Shown: piece after piece, positions 1 to 12,157 of the stretch
Numbering within the stretch: position 1 is the stretch's first letter
Layout of the letters: every line of letters starts with the position of its first letter
Made by a program: the position numbers and the translations under genes
DNA from: Cyanodermella asteris
Taxonomy: Eukaryota > Ascomycota > Lecanoromycetes > Ostropales > Stictidaceae
Length of the DNA stretch: 64,000 nt
Reading direction: 5' to 3'
Assembly (NCBI GenBank): GCA_900618795.1
Contig: UYJD01000006.1
Span: 259,550-323,549, forward strand
Notes under the pieces: model-generated
The model's database searches: none
What the model was told of the DNA's origin: nothing
The model's input: only the letters and a program-made list of their open reading frames with translations

Positions 1-262
1 TGAATTTCAGAAGATTGAGCAGGGAAGCCGACTGGCTGGAGGGAGAAGCTACGCCAGCGGCATTGAAGGGAGACGATGCCTGCTGGTTGTCGGTGGCGGT
101 ATGGGAGGATTGCATCGGATTAGTCGTGGTGTGCGAGGAAGGAAAGGCCATTGCGAACTGGTTTGCAGACGAGTCTGAGCGTGGCGAGGATGGGTTTCTG
201 TTCCGTAGGTGCGCGAACAGCTGCTGCACTGCGTCCGGGCCGCCGGCTGCCTGGTCGCTCAT
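1..262 (-). CDS. 5' end of an unrecognised Ser/Gln-rich protein, cut by the left edge
   Basis: The frame is open from an ATG at 262-260 to base 2 (87 codons) and continues beyond the window. The visible protein starts MSDQAAGGPDAVQQLFAHLR, is rich in Ser, Gln, Thr and Asn and so probably disordered, and ends in a short hydrophobic motif, SLLNLLKF. Short leaders ending in a leucine-rich LLNLLKF-like motif occur, as I recall, at the front of some large fungal scaffold proteins, but I cannot assign a family from 87 residues. The codons are regular and the opposite-strand frame over the same bases has no recognisable content. Most of the gene lies to the left of the window. Confidence 0.5.
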   Translation of the reverse strand, partial: MSDQAAGGPDAVQQLFAHLRNRNPSSPRSDSSANQFAMAFPSSHTTTNPMQSSHTATDNQQASSPFNAAGVASPSSQSASLLNLLKF

Positions 263-790
263 ATCTCCAGGATACTGAAGCTACGACGCGAGGCAGGTGA
301 GATCAGATGCACTGCAGCAGGCTTCTCACGAGGGCGAAGAGACGGCTATCAGAGCCTGGCGCTAAGCTTCATGACGAGTTGAGCTTCGTGGAGCTCGGCC
401 TGCATGAATTTGGGCTCGCAACAAACATGGTAGCTTTAAACGACCGTCGGCTATTCTTGCTCGCTATCACGGTGCCCAGGGTTGGCACAAGGGCATCCTT
501 GCCAGCGAAAGTCTGCTCATCTACATCAGCCAGGCACTGTGCCGACACATCTGTGGGAGACAGAATCGATGTAAATATTTCATTGGAAAGGGATACATCC
601 AACGAGTAAAGTCAATCAGGAGGTTTCTCATATTTACAAACCGCATCTACGTTATAATAGTTTCGATTTACTTTCTCTTTTGTATTAGCGTGCCCGCCGT
701 CTTCTACCTTGTCACGGACAAAGGAAGGACCGATCAGACGTCAGGGACTCTGATCCAATCAGGCACTACTCACGGTACTCGGGGACGTAC
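263..790. other. Intergenic: probable leader/promoter of the left-edge gene
   Basis: No convincing gene. A 100-codon plus-strand frame (307-609) has no recognisable motif. The stretch 630-690 is AT-rich. It probably holds the 5' leader and promoter of the minus-strand gene at the left edge. Confidence 0.4.
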
Positions 791-839
791 TGTAACGCGG
801 GCACGGGGTGGTTGACTGTGTAGGCGACCAGTGAAGGAC
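791..839. repeat. Dispersed repeat, copy A, truncated by an assembly gap
   Basis: Begins TGTAACGCGGGCAC and continues to the first N. The same opening, with scattered substitutions, recurs at 22632-22680, so this is a repeated element. A TGTAAC start is compatible with the 5' end of an LTR, but no 3' terminus or target duplication can be seen. The assembly breaks inside it, as is usual at repeats. Confidence 0.6.
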
Positions 840-982
840 NNNNNNNNNNNNNNNNNNNNNNNNNNNNNNNNNNNNNNNNNNNNNNNNNNNNNNNNNNNNN
901 NNNNNNNNNNNNNNNNNNNNNNNNNNNNNNNNNNNNNNNNNNNNNNNNNNNNNNNNNNNNNNNNNNNNNNNNNNNNNNNNNN
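840..982. other. Assembly gap (143 N)
   Basis: A run of N of uncertain true length. The same repeat opening as at 22632 sits immediately to the left, so the missing sequence is probably more of that repeat. Confidence 1.
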
Positions 983-3461
983 TCACGGTATTATACGATA
1001 TACCCTTATTTTCGGCGATCTAGGTAAGTTTAATACTATTACGCTTTACGCCGATGATTGAATTACGTTCTCCGACAGTTAATTCACGTAATAGGGCTAT
1101 ATTTGCTACGTTCTACTTGTTCTACGCGGTCTGGTTTTGTTGGTCTTAGACGCCGATCACGCCAAGGACGGAATGGATACATACTTTCCGGCTAGTATGT
1201 AGATGACTAAGTGTCCCCGTCACGACTTCTGTCAGCCCGCCTTGCTCCTTTATTGCCTTTGTCGAAAACGAGAGCGTCGCGCGGAACTTGATCGTTGTGC
1301 GAAAGTTTTTACACCAAATTTGCAGCGCTAGAGTGCACGTTACAGTGTTTAATAAAGGACATGTTCTTCGTGTAGCTGCTTAAGTCTTGCCACTGCTTTC
1401 GGGTCGCGAGGAGGCGACGATGCCGCGGCAAGTATTTCCAACGACGGATAGCGGTACCGAAGTTCAGTTGACCGGATCCGGCCGATGTCAGTTGAAGTGC
1501 CAAAGTCGCGCAACATCGAGCCGTCCAAAAACATTATCGCCCATAGATCCCGTGCCAGAGCTCCAAGAAGAGCCGAGTTGACAGACAAATCCCCCAGAGC
1601 TGCGCTTCTGTTGATCTTACATAATCCACCACCAACGATTGCTGACCTTGTCGAGAGTTATTCCACAAGCTTTACCTCGTATCTATAATGACAGCGCAGC
1701 GCTAACTCGCAACAGCGGGAACCGCTCCCTTCCTGATCAGACTCTGCAGTCTATATACGTAGGTACTATTGCTTGGCAGTAGTCGAATACTTGTCACTAC
1801 GGCACATGCCAGTCGCATTCACAGCCCTGCCAAAATGCCATGGACGATGACATCCTGTTATGACCTCCCGCGAAGCACGACATACTACTTATTCACTGTG
1901 TGGACGACGATCGGCTGACCATCGGACACCTACATGCAACACCTCGTCATCTCCTCACTAACGCTGACACTGACCGCTCAACTGCTCGTTAGTGAATTTC
2001 AGCAATTTGTAGCCATCTATAGAGAATCTGTGCACATACGCGTACATCGTCAAAGCTTCAACGCTCGCACTACTTGCCAAGAGACGAGGAGCCCTCCCTT
2101 CAATCTTCGACAGCCTTCAGACGCTTTGTCAGATTGTCACCACCTAGCCCATCGCTCAGCCTTGCCAGGGGGAGGGACATGGTTTCCGAAGATGGAAACA
2201 AGCATAACCAGTAACGGGAACCCCGGAAAAAAAGGGAGTTTCACGGCAGATGCGATGAACCCCACCATGCCGGGTCCGCTTCTCAGAACACCCACGTGGG
2301 GCGATTGATGATGAACAAATCCTGCCCTTGCATTATTCCGTGGGCGATGGCCCCGAAGATGCGTAATTTCGTTCCTTATGCGCCCACCCTATTTTTGCAG
2401 ATGGGCATTATTCGAGGCCAAAAAAGGTGCCCCAGCCACGGCCCTGCCTCGTTTCGTCGTTCGTCATCGACCTTTTGCCGACGCCCGCAGGAGGCTGCAG
2501 GGCAGTGACGAGACCGGGGCGCGGCACCGTAGATCATTAAGTAGTCCACGCCGGTCCTGGGTCCTTTTCGATGAAGCTGAAGCTTACGTGCCGAGTAGCG
2601 TGAGATGACTTTTGTCGCATGGGCCAAGCCGGAGACAAGAATTCGTCGGTTTCCGGAACAGTACACCTACTTTGAGGCTCAAATTCAGCCGTCGTAGTCT
2701 CCCTACAACCGAGTACTGTACTTCTTCGAGCCTCCCCAGATATAGGCTATTCAACGATTTCTCGGGCACAGCATCAGAACGTGATCCGAAAGCCAGCCTC
2801 GCCACTCGGCAAACCCGTAGCATACATACCCTTCACAATTCGTTGCGTCGAATAATCTACGGAAAGTGGTAGTCTTTACTGGTCGCTCGGCGATTACTCG
2901 AGGCCTCAACCGACTGAACAAGTCACTGACAAACCAGGACAGAGTCAAAGCCTCTCGGTGGCCGTCGGTATGGTTGCCCCCCGTCGGATCTGTGACGAAT
3001 GAGCAACGACCTATGATCTGCCTACGATGGTTTCTTTGTAGCCAAGGAAAGGGCCTCGAGGATAAGCGTTTGTCCGACGATCAAACCAAAGTTCTACATG
3101 AACCTATCAAAACGTCCAAGCAGAGCCTCGCCAATTCGCAGACAATTTGGCCTGTTACCAAGGTTTGAGTCAACGGCTGTGCGTGGCCTTTACATTGCGG
3201 GTCATTCTTCCTTGCCAAGCAAAGACGGGCTGTGCTGGAGAAGGTAGCGAAGGACGCACCTCCACAAAACACCTCGTCGTGTCATCAGTCACAACATAAG
3301 TACTCCTGACGGCCTGGCGTAGGTAAGATAGTATTAGAGTGTGTTGTTATTACAGTATGTGGCTCATTATGACTCTGGTGACTTTCTTTTGTACAACGCG
3401 TTCCCTGTCGTAATCAACATCTATCTTTCGCTGGTCTCGATATCCTTGAAGCTAGTCCTCC
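983..3461. other. Gene-poor interval right of the gap
   Basis: About 983-1200 is rich in TpA steps with many short stop-filled frames, as expected for repeat DNA mutated by RIP. From 1200 to 3461 there are only short unrelated frames (the longest about 124 codons, 1934-2308, plus strand) with no motif, no plausible splicing partners and no conserved-looking peptide. The last few hundred bases hold the 3' end of the EDE1-like gene's transcript. I see no gene here. Confidence 0.5.
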
Positions 3462-6400
3462 CTAAGGACGGGAAGTCAGATAATCGGCGGCCTGCGCAAT
3501 GTCAGCGATTGTTAGCCTTCAATGAAGTGGCAGTCTGCCCTTACCTTGTCAATGTTGTAGTCGAACTTCTCCAGCGCTTGGAGGCTATCACCTCGGGAGA
3601 AGCCCATGCCCGTCAGGCGCTTGAGAATCGGGTCGTCATGTTCGGTGCCCTCGCTGATAGCACGTGCAAGGGCAGGCTTGGCAGGCCCGGGCGGCGACAA
3701 AGAGGAGGCGAGGTTGCTTGGCCCCTGGCCGAATGCCTCGTCGATAGCGCTAGCCCCATTGCTTTGAACCTTAGACGGGTTGTCAATGCCCGCGAACATA
3801 GCATCCCAGTCGTGATTCGAGGGCGCTTGCGAAGCAGTGCCAAAAGTCGAGCTTGCAGCGGCGCCAGTCCCTGCCGAGTGGAAACTTGACTCAAAGTCGG
3901 CAAAGGCACTTCCGCCGACACTTGTATGAGGCTCTGAAAATGCCCCAGTGGCTCGAGTGCTTGGCGCAGGCGAGTCAAAGGTCGGATTGAACTCGTCAAT
4001 CGTGTCTCGGCGCGATGCGACCGATGCCGTCATGTCTTCTGCGCCCCCAGCTTCCTCGGCCTGAGCCTCTGACAAGTCATTGAAGTCATCATCAAAGTCG
4101 TCGAAATCTGACTTCTGCGCCGCTGGTGGCGCTGGGGCTGCCGTTTTCTGGTTGCTGTGGGCGTACGGGGCCGTGTTAGACTCGCCAGCTGGCATCGGAA
4201 AAGGAATACTGCCCTCAGCTGGTGGTGGTGGGCTGGACTGAATTGCAGAGCCCGAAGGTGGAAGCGATTGCGATGGCTCTGATGGTGAGGTCGGATCTTC
4301 TCTAGATGGTAGCAAGCCTTTGTACTCTGCAGGAAACTGATTCGAGTCGCGACCATGAGTTCGACTAGACTCGGTGGCCAGGTCGTAACTTGGTGGCGAA
4401 CTTTGTGCGTCCGCGGCCGGCAGTGCCCCTGTGGTTGAAGGGCCTCGCTCGAACAGGGGTCTTTCCGTTGACTTGCCTGCTGGTGCTTGCTGAGATTGCG
4501 TTAGACTATCGTGATACCCGGCATCGCTGTCGCTATCGCTTTCATCGTTCTCAAAATGCTGAATCGGTGGAAACTCGCCCGTCGCCGCAGTCGTCCGAGA
4601 CGGCGGTTCGGGGAAATCGTTCAGGCCAAGGTTCTCGGGCTCTTTCCCTTTACTAGACCCAGAGTCTGCAAACGCCGAGTCGAAATCGTCCTTGGTCGAA
4701 TTCGGCGTCCGGGGTTTGCTTGCGAACGGGTCATTTCCTGTTCCTTGAGGCGCGAGGGCAGCCGCGCCACTTGTAGACCCTGTCCCCGTTGGGGTTTGGA
4801 AGGGCGTCTCATCGGGAAAAGCGCCTGGAAGATCATTGGCGGCGCCGGAAGGCACTGAAGAAAGTGTTGGTCGTTGTGTCTGGGAAAGTTCGACGGGTGA
4901 AGCGCCACGCTCCGCCTTGGCTGTCATACTCTGACTGAGCTTGGATGGTTCAGGACCAGTAGACTGAGGCTCTACTGGGGTGGCAGCCCCGGAAGAATCT
5001 TCATATCGACTGGCAGGAGCCGCAACGCCGATCGAGGAGGTATCGGAAGGTGGTTGAGGGGTATCTTTGCGTAAGGGCAGAACGCTGGAAGAAATTTGCC
5101 GAGAGCGCGGAGGAGAGGGTGGGATGCGAGGTCGAGGCTCACTGCTTGGAGTTGCATCAACGGTCTTCAAGCTGGCAGAATCGGCACTGGCTGTGAAAGC
5201 CTCGTTAGGAGGTGAGAAAGCTCCAAAGGACGCAGGAGGTGGAGGTGTCGCCGTGTTGCTAGCACCCAGGGACGGGCCAAAGAAGTCGTCGAAAGCACTG
5301 TGATTGGGGAAACGGACCGAGCCTGCTGCGGAGCCTGGCTTATCCAAGGACGTCTGGGTGGTAGATCTCTTAAAGAAAGGGTTCATGCTGTTAACAGACC
5401 CTGCCGGGCTGGCGACGGCAGGAGAAATGACTGTCGCTTGTTGTGCATTGTCAAACATCGCCCGTGCCTTCCCTCGCTGCTTAGAAGCTGCAGCGGCGCG
5501 GTCTTTGCTGGCGTCGAGCTCTTTGGAGTGGGTTTCTTTCTCCAGAGCCAGGGCTTCGGCCTTGCTTTGGATTTCTGACAGCTCTCTGGTGGCCTCGGCA
5601 TGCTCTGCGGCGGCTGCGTCAACCTCGCCCTTCAACCTGTCCCTTTCAGCTTCAACATTCGCGAGTTGTTTCTTGTTGATTGTAACGAGACCTTTTTGAT
5701 GTCGTGCGTCCGACTTAGCCTTCTCTACCTGCGGCTTGAGCTGCGCGGTCTCGGAGTTCAGCTGGGCAATCTGCTCCTTGAGCCTCGTGTTCTCTTGCTG
5801 ATCGAGAGCCAGCTGCTCTGTAACCTTCTGGTGCTCAGCTGCAAGGTTCTGCTGACTATGTTGTACCATGGCCAGATCCTGCTGAAGTTTTGTGTTCTCC
5901 GTGCGCAGGGCAGTCATACGCTCCTCAAGTGCTCGTACCTCCCTCGCCTCCTGTTCATAAGCTTGACGCATTTGCGTCAAGCGAGTCTCCAGATCCCTCT
6001 TCTGATTGGACGCCTGGCCCACAGCTTGCTCCGTGGCAGCGCGCTTATTCCGCAAATCCTGGGTTTGGCTCGTAAGGCTGGAGGCTTGGTTTGCAAGATT
6101 GCCAACCTCCACAGAATCGTTCGTCAAATTTTTGCTCACCTCGTCGTTATCGCCCAAAAGATCGTCGCTAGGGAGGGCTCTTGCTTGCGAACCAGCGCTG
6201 GCTCCTGTGGGCTGTGGAGAAACCATGCTCTGCCCAAACGAGGACGAAGGCTGAAAGGGCTTGAACATTGATGACGCAGGCACTGGCTTTGGCACTTGGG
6301 CGGGAGATCCGGGTGCGCGAGGAGACGAAGGAGTGGCAAAACTGGAAGAGCCTCCAGTTGATTGTGCTACCTGGGGGGTGGCTGCTGGGACAGTCGCTGG

Positions 6401-7803
6401 AGGCGGGCCAGACAAGGCGTCCAGTCCAAACAAATCGTCCGCCGCAGACTGTGCCTGTTTGGAGGCTGGTGCCCCTTGCAACTGGAAATCAGGCGCTGTA
6501 CTTTTCTGTGTCTGTGCAATGACTGAACGCATGCTCGGAGGTACAAGATTGGCCGGTAAAGTTGTTGGTACTGGCGTCTTGGTCTGTACACGCTGGAGAA
6601 TGAGGTGCATAGCGACTGCAAATTCGTCCTTGGAGAGCCGGCCTTCTGACTTGATATCTGATAGATCCCAGATCTGAGCAAGATCGTTTTCTGAAAGACC
6701 CGAGTTGCTGAAAAACTCAACGGCTTCGTTTCCGCCAACAAATCCGCTTCCGGAAGGGTCTAAATTTGCAAACTGCTTGTCGTATTTCCCCTTCTCGGCC
6801 GCACTGATGGCCCATCCGTCCGCTGCCGGAGCTTGGTTCTGACCCGTGACTTGCGGAGGTAGAGGTGGAGCGGTGTATGACTGCTGAGCTAATGGACTTG
6901 ATGTTCTGCCTGGCCCGCCGGTCATCTGTCGGGGGATCGCAGTTGGGCTTGCTGGACCCGCTCTTGCGCCGGATATGGGTCGTGGTGGAGGAGCTCCCCT
7001 TCTAGCAGCAGCATCGTAAAGGCCAGCAGGTAATGTCTGAGGAAGAGCCCACATGGACCCGTCGCGAAACGATGCTAAAAGATGCATTGCAATAATGAAC
7101 TCCGTGGTGCTGAGCATCCCCCTTCTTTCTGTATCGGCCAGGTTCCAGATTCGGACCAAGATGTCGTTGGGAAGCTCGGCTCGGTCGAATATCTGTTTCG
7201 CGGTAGCTCCTAAGCGAGGTCAGTCTCTTCCAGCAACCCATCCATCAACAGCGTTCATCTTACCAGGTAACAGTCCATTTTGAGCGCCTGACTCCTCAAA
7301 AAGAGCCGAATAACGGTTGGCCTTGTCCGGGAGCAACGGTGGAACTCGGACCGGCCCCCCACTCCCTGGAGGCTGCAGAGGTGTTACAGCAGGCGCCGTA
7401 GTGTTGATGCCATCAAATCGTGGCAATGGACCTGGCTGTGTAGCAGAGCTGGCATTGACTGGTCTCCCGGCCTGCGCATAGCCGATCAGACGAAGCACAA
7501 TGTAGAAGCCGTTTGGTGTCAGGAAGCCCTTGTCTTCCACATCAGCAATTGACCATATTTCGCCGAGAGTTTCGACTGGAATTTTGGTTCGCTGAGGGAA
7601 GAACGAGAGCGCAATGTCGCCGGTCACAACCCCGAGGCCCTCCTTGTCTGCAGCCTGGAGGACTTGAGGGAAGAGCTTCTTTTCTTCGGGGGACAGGTTC
7701 ACGTTAGGGTGTTCTGAACGCGAGACTTGTCAGCATGTTCGCCCACGACGGCATTTTCAGACTCAATCTCACTCTTCTCGCTGGCTGCTGTTGGGTCTGC
7801 CAT
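3462..7803 (-). CDS. EDE1: Ede1-type endocytic scaffold: three EH domains, coiled coil, UBA
   Basis: Early-arriving scaffold of clathrin-mediated endocytosis that binds NPF-motif adaptors through EH domains and ubiquitin through UBA, at cortical patches. Exons on the minus strand are 7803-7773, 7713-7264, 7209-3545 and 3491-3462, giving 1391 aa in frame. EH1 spans about residues 19-95, EH2 about 140-225 and EH3 about 294-382 (core 'YDKQFANLDPSGSGFV'). A Pro/Ser-rich linker follows, then a long coiled coil at about 520-740, a large Ser/Thr/Pro-rich tail with an NPFF motif, and a C-terminal UBA (DDPILKRLTGMGF...). Both end exons are tiny (31 and 30 nt). Without the last 53-nt intron (3492-3544) the UBA would end in an unrelated VRADCHFIEG; splicing gives KAADYLTSRP, the usual UBA ending. 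The start MADPTAASEKK is the first ATG of the leader exon. Family assignment is firm; the splice sites are inferred from frame and consensus. Confidence 0.93.
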
Positions 7804-8622
7804 TGCGAAAGTCTCCTCACACCCCAGTCTCAGTAATGACGACAGTCGTGTCTGGCGCAGTCGCTCGAGGGAGGAGCTTCTGACACGCGTGTCTTCGAAT
7901 GGCGCTTGTCGACCAGATGTCGCAGTTTGAGTGACAAAAGGAAAGTGACTCGAGAAGGAGAGGTCCCTGACAATGAGTGCAGGGGTGCGTGGAATACAGC
8001 ATAGGAACTGCTGAGGTCCGGGTCCGACGGCTGTGGTGTCCAATAGCTCGCGAGCCGCGCCCGGCCACCTGGAAACGTCATGCTGCCGTTGAGCTTTTGC
8101 TCACCTAAGTAAGGTGCCCCGGCTGCCGCCGCGTTGAGTACAGCTTCGATCTTTGGACATTGGGCTTCCTGCCTTTGCGGCTAGATGGAACATTGATACA
8201 ACCTTCCAAACCAGGCTTCCATGTTCTCGATGGAGGTCTCGCTGCTGCGCATCACGGTACTACTTCCTTAACTGCGTGTATAAAACGACTCCCGTTCACA
8301 ATGCCCCCCGGCCCAAACGCGGCCCGCGTGGGTCACGTTAATATTAGATTGTAAACGTCTCAATTACTGAGGATCTGCCATCTTGAGGAAATTGGGAGGC
8401 GGTTAATGCGATAGACCATCAATCACACATGTAGAAGATCTTGATAGTCGGAACGTGTGCTCGATTGAAGCTATCTCTCGTGTCCGATAAGACCATAAGG
8501 CCAATTACGATGCGGCAAAAAGTACTTTTCGCCAAAATTCTGTCAACGCTTGTTCAACACACCGACGAACGATTATTCATTGCGATCTCAGATCAGCTTG
8601 AAAACTCCGGCTCGCGGTAAGC
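7804..8622. other. Intergenic between EDE1 start and alpha-tubulin stop
   Basis: Holds the EDE1 promoter and leader (near 7804) and the 3' untranslated region of the alpha-tubulin gene (up to 8622), both on the minus strand. Minus-strand frames between 7817 and 8081 are short and non-conserved. No gene seen. Confidence 0.5.
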
Positions 8623-10290
8623 TTAGTACTCCGCCTCGGCGGGCTCCTCGCCCTCGGCAGAGTCGGTGGCGACCTCCTCGTAGTCGCGCTCCAGAGCAGC
8701 GAGATCTTCACGAGCCTCGGAGAATTCACCTTCCTCCATACCCTCACCAACGTACCAGTGGACGAAGGCACGCTTGGAGTACATGAGATCGAACTTGTGG
8801 GAAAGCGCAGTCCAGGCTTCGGCAATGGCAGTGGTGTTGGACAAAACGCAGCTGTGATCGTATTAGACGTAATTCAAAGCAACGCAGAGAAGAGAAACTT
8901 ACACAGCGCGGTTAACCTTGGCGAGGTCGCCGTTGGGGACCATCTGAGGAGGCTGGTAACAGATGCCAATCTTGAAACCAGTTGGGCACCAGTCGACGAA
9001 CTGGATGGTGCGCTTGGTCTTGACGCTGGCAACAGCGGCCTGGACCTCCTTGGGAGCGACGTCACCACGGTAGAGCAAGCAAGTGGCCATGTACTTGCCG
9101 GCATGAGGATCGCATTTGACCATCTGGTTGCTGGCTTCGAAGCAGACCGAGGTGATCTCGTTTACCGAGTTGGACTCATAGCTGGACTTGGCAGCCGCAA
9201 CTATGGGCGAGTACGCAACGAGGGGGAAGTGAATACGCGGGTAAGGAACCAAGTTGGTCTGGAACTCGTTCAAGTCGACGTTCAAGGAGCCATCGAATCG
9301 GAGCGAGGCGGTAATGGATGAGACGACCTGCGCGATCAAACGGTTGAGGTTCTGAAGGTCCGGTCGGTCAATAGCCAAGTTCCTGCGGCAAATGTCGTAG
9401 ATGGCCTCGTTGTCAACCATGAAGCTGCAGTCGGAGTGCTCGAGGGTGGTGTGCGTGGTGAGAATAGAGTTGTATGGCTCGACAACGGAGGAGGAGATGG
9501 AAGGAGCCGGGTAGACGCAGAACTCGAGCTTGCACTTCTTGCCGTAGTCGACCGAAAGACGCTCCATCAAAAGGGCGCCGAAGCCGGAACCGGTACCGCC
9601 ACCGAACGAGTGGAAGACTAAATCTGTCAGCCAAAGGTACGAAATGATGGTTTCAAGTTCGCTTACCGAGGAAGCCCTGAAGGCCCGAGCAGGAGTCGGC
9701 AACGCGGCGGATCTTGTCAAGGACCTGGTCGATGAGCTCCTTGCCGACAGTGTAATGGCCGCGGGCGTAGTTGTTGGAGGCATCTTCCTTGCCAGTGATC
9801 ATCTGCTCGGGGTGGAACAGGTTACGGTAGGTGCCGGTGCGGACCTCGTCAACGACGTTGGGCTCGAGATCGCAGTAAATGGTGCGAGGCACATATTTTC
9901 CCTGACCTTGTATCCATGTCAATACCTGAATAGCTCTTGTCGAAGGGCGTCACGCGTACCAGTCTCGGAGAAGAAGGTGCTGAAGCCCTCGTCGGGCTCC
10001 TGGGCCTTGCGCTCCTCAGTGAGATAGCCATCGGGCTGGATGCCGTGCTCGAGACAGTAAAGCTATCCAGGTATGTTAATAACGGTGTTTCCAACGCATT
10101 CCAAGGACCGTCGAGAGCTCGACAGAGTCCATTAGGACTGAACGAACCTCCCAGCAGGAGTTGCCGATCTGGCAACCGGCCTGGCCGACTGTTGAAGCGT
10201 ATTAGCGGTGTGTTGCGTTGAAATTGTTGACGAGGGGCTCTGGCGGGCGGCGGGTGTCGACTTACCGTGCAAGCTGATGACTTCTCTCAT
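8623..10290 (-). CDS. TUB1: Alpha-tubulin
   Basis: Alpha subunit of the microtubule heterodimer. Six exons on the minus strand: 10290-10266, 10188-10148, 10062-9960, 9906-9667, 9617-8903 and 8851-8623, joining to exactly 450 aa, the usual family length. The protein starts [18 protein letters not shown] and carries the GTP-binding loop GGGTGSGFG and the helix '[20 protein letters not shown]'. It ends in an acidic tail, EEPAEAEY, so the C-terminal tyrosine of the detyrosination cycle is present. At the position of the metazoan acetylation site the sequence is R40-K41 instead of a K40 loop. Introns cluster at the 5' end, as is common in fungal tubulin genes. The spacer to the divergent gene at 10766 is 475 bp. 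I see no stops or missing motifs. Confidence 0.97.
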
Positions 10291-10765
10291 GGTTGAAGCT
10301 GAGGGGACGAATTGATGATCTGGGGAGAAAGCGCTGGTTTGGAGATATGGCCCTGGAAGTGGGAGTTGAAGTTGAAGCACTGGAGATGGGCCTGGGGCTC
10401 AGGGGAGAGGAAGCATTCAGTTTGGTGGGTCACGCTTGGCCCGACGGTGGAATAAACAATAATTGGCAGGCGCGGGCAAATTAGGCGCGGGTGCGGTGAG
10501 CGAGAGACTGGCGAGTGCCTCTGAGTGGCCCGAGGCTGCCCTTACCGTGCGCGTCGCGACGCCAGCACCAAAGCGTGCTAGCGCGCTCGCCCGTGGGGAG
10601 GATCCCATATCACCGTCTTTGCCTTGCTGCGTTAATAGCGTGTCCTCCTGCTGCGGCACCTCATTCTACTTTGTCTAATGCTCAGCCTGCCATCTCCTGA
10701 CCTCGTTGTATGATGCAGAGTACACCTACACAGGCACTTGTCTGATGGGCACAAGCTAGCCAGCT
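10291..10765. promoter_or_regulatory. Divergent promoter region, alpha-tubulin / membrane protein gene
   Basis: 475 bp between two divergent start codons. It must carry the promoters and leaders of both genes. No specific element was identified with confidence. Confidence 0.5.
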
Positions 10766-11686
10766 ATGCACTTCCCGTTGCTGTCCTGCTTTCTCGCTCT
10801 CGTCCTCGCCCTCGTGGTCGAAGCAAACACCGAGAAGCAAGTTTTCTGGGCGCCTCACGATTCCGATGCCCCTGGCTTGAGAGAGTGGCGCAAGAGCCTC
10901 ATTCAGAACGGTATTGAGGTTCTCACTCCAGCAAATCCCAATATACGCCGCAAGGTCCATGCTGCTTTCCCGCATTCTCCTGAATTGAGCGAACCCAACC
11001 AAGTATGGATCCTCTGCGACGAGCTAGTAGAAGACGTCAGGTATGAAGTGAGGATCAGCTTCAGTGCAATGGTATGCATGTCCTCCAATTCTGCACCGCC
11101 TTCTGGGCACCAATGAGTCTCGCGGGTGCTGAGTCACCTTGCACGAATCCCACTAGCACATGTGCACATATCTGGTCGGGCTGTCACTGACAACGAGCTG
11201 CAGCAACCAAGTACCCAGAACCTCTCTGTCCCGTCCCTTTCCGAGGTATTCAGAGACAAGAATCAAAAGGCAAACTTGGAGAAATACATGAAGACGCGGA
11301 AGCCGCAACACAGAATTCCGCCCGCATCCGTGCCTGCACCAAGCAATCCGAAAGCACAATCAGGTTTCTTCTTCATTGGAGTTGACCCCAACTTTTTCAC
11401 CATTGATCAGAAGATGATGAGAGATGGAATCCTAGTCGAGTTTGACATTGGTACGCCGCTGTCTATACCACTGCGCTGCTTCAACTACTGACCAATTGCG
11501 ACAGTGCTGGACCCTTACGTGGTGAATGTCCTACCCAGGTCAACAGTGCCCTTGTCCATCTACATCACGATATTGGCTTGCATAGCCCTGCCCTTGAGCG
11601 GCGTTGTCTGGAGAAGCTTACAATACGTGGCGCGGTTGCCAACGGAAACAAGGAGGGGATCAGAGGATCAGAACAAGGACGATTAG
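10766..11686 (+). CDS. Unrecognised type I single-pass membrane protein
   Basis: Starts at ATG 10766 with a clear signal peptide (MHFPLLSCFLALVLALVVEA). A soluble, presumably luminal or extracellular region of about 200 residues follows, then one membrane helix near the C-terminus (LSIYITILACIALPLSGVV) and a short charged tail ending QNKDD. The gene has three exons. The last intron is clear (11451-11504; joins ...VEFDI to VLDPYVVNVLPRS). The first intron is uncertain: exon 1 stops near 11035 or 11072 and exon 2 opens near 11120-11165; a GTATGA donor after 11036 with an AG acceptor near 11129 keeps frame but drops the attractive strand 'YEVRISFSAM'. I do not recognise the family. Topology suggests an ER or cell-surface protein. 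Confidence 0.7.
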
Positions 11687-11734
11687 GATAAACAGAATAG
11701 AGGTGTTGGCCGGGGACATCTACCTCGGGACGAA

Positions 11735-12157
11735 ATGTCCCAACCACCGCAGCATCCTGCAGGTGCAACAAACAGGCGAACACGCTTCGCAGATCTCCCA
11801 CCAGAACTGCTCCTCATAATCATTGGCGAGGTTTCCTTTATGGATGTGATACCATTGGTGTGCGCTATGTGGGGACTTCTGCGATCGCATAGCATCATTC
11901 CAGAGGATCATCGGACTGGCCGAACGCAGATGCATGGAACGACGTCTCTCGCAACGGACACGCATTGGCCAGGGTGGACCAAGCGCCACATCTGGCATCA
12001 ACACGATGCCCGTGGAACTTCTCTTAATGGTAGCCGACAATTTATCTCTGAGAGATCGAATCTCTTACGCAATCTCCATATGGCCAATCCTGTATCGACA
12101 AGGGCGCTGATTGAACTGCGCGGACAATACGAGGAGGGAAGCTCCGAAGTAGCGTAG
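11735..12157 (+). pseudogene. F-box-like ORF, probably broken
   Basis: ATG at 11735 opens 140 codons. Residues about 17-50 ('RFADLPPELLLIIIGEVS') look like an F-box core, the Skp1-binding module of SCF ubiquitin ligases. The remainder of the frame is not protein-like. A second F-box-like core appears in another frame at about 12019-12120, starting MPVELLLMVADNLSLRDR and closing with a stop. Two cores in different frames suggest a frameshifted F-box gene, or two short relics. No ligand-binding repeats (LRR, WD40) follow. It lies 49 bp after the membrane protein gene. Confidence 0.4.

Noticed and set aside
15-278. 87-codon plus-strand frame at the left edge
   Set aside because: The minus strand over the same bases gives a better ATG-started Ser/Gln-rich protein start running off the window.
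5600-6271. 223-codon plus-strand Leu-rich frame
   Set aside because: Antisense of the EDE1 coiled coil; Leu richness comes from reversed Gln/Glu/Lys codons.
8758-9321. 187-codon plus-strand frame across alpha-tubulin
   Set aside because: Exact antisense of the tubulin exon; composition mirrors tubulin codon bias and has no motif.
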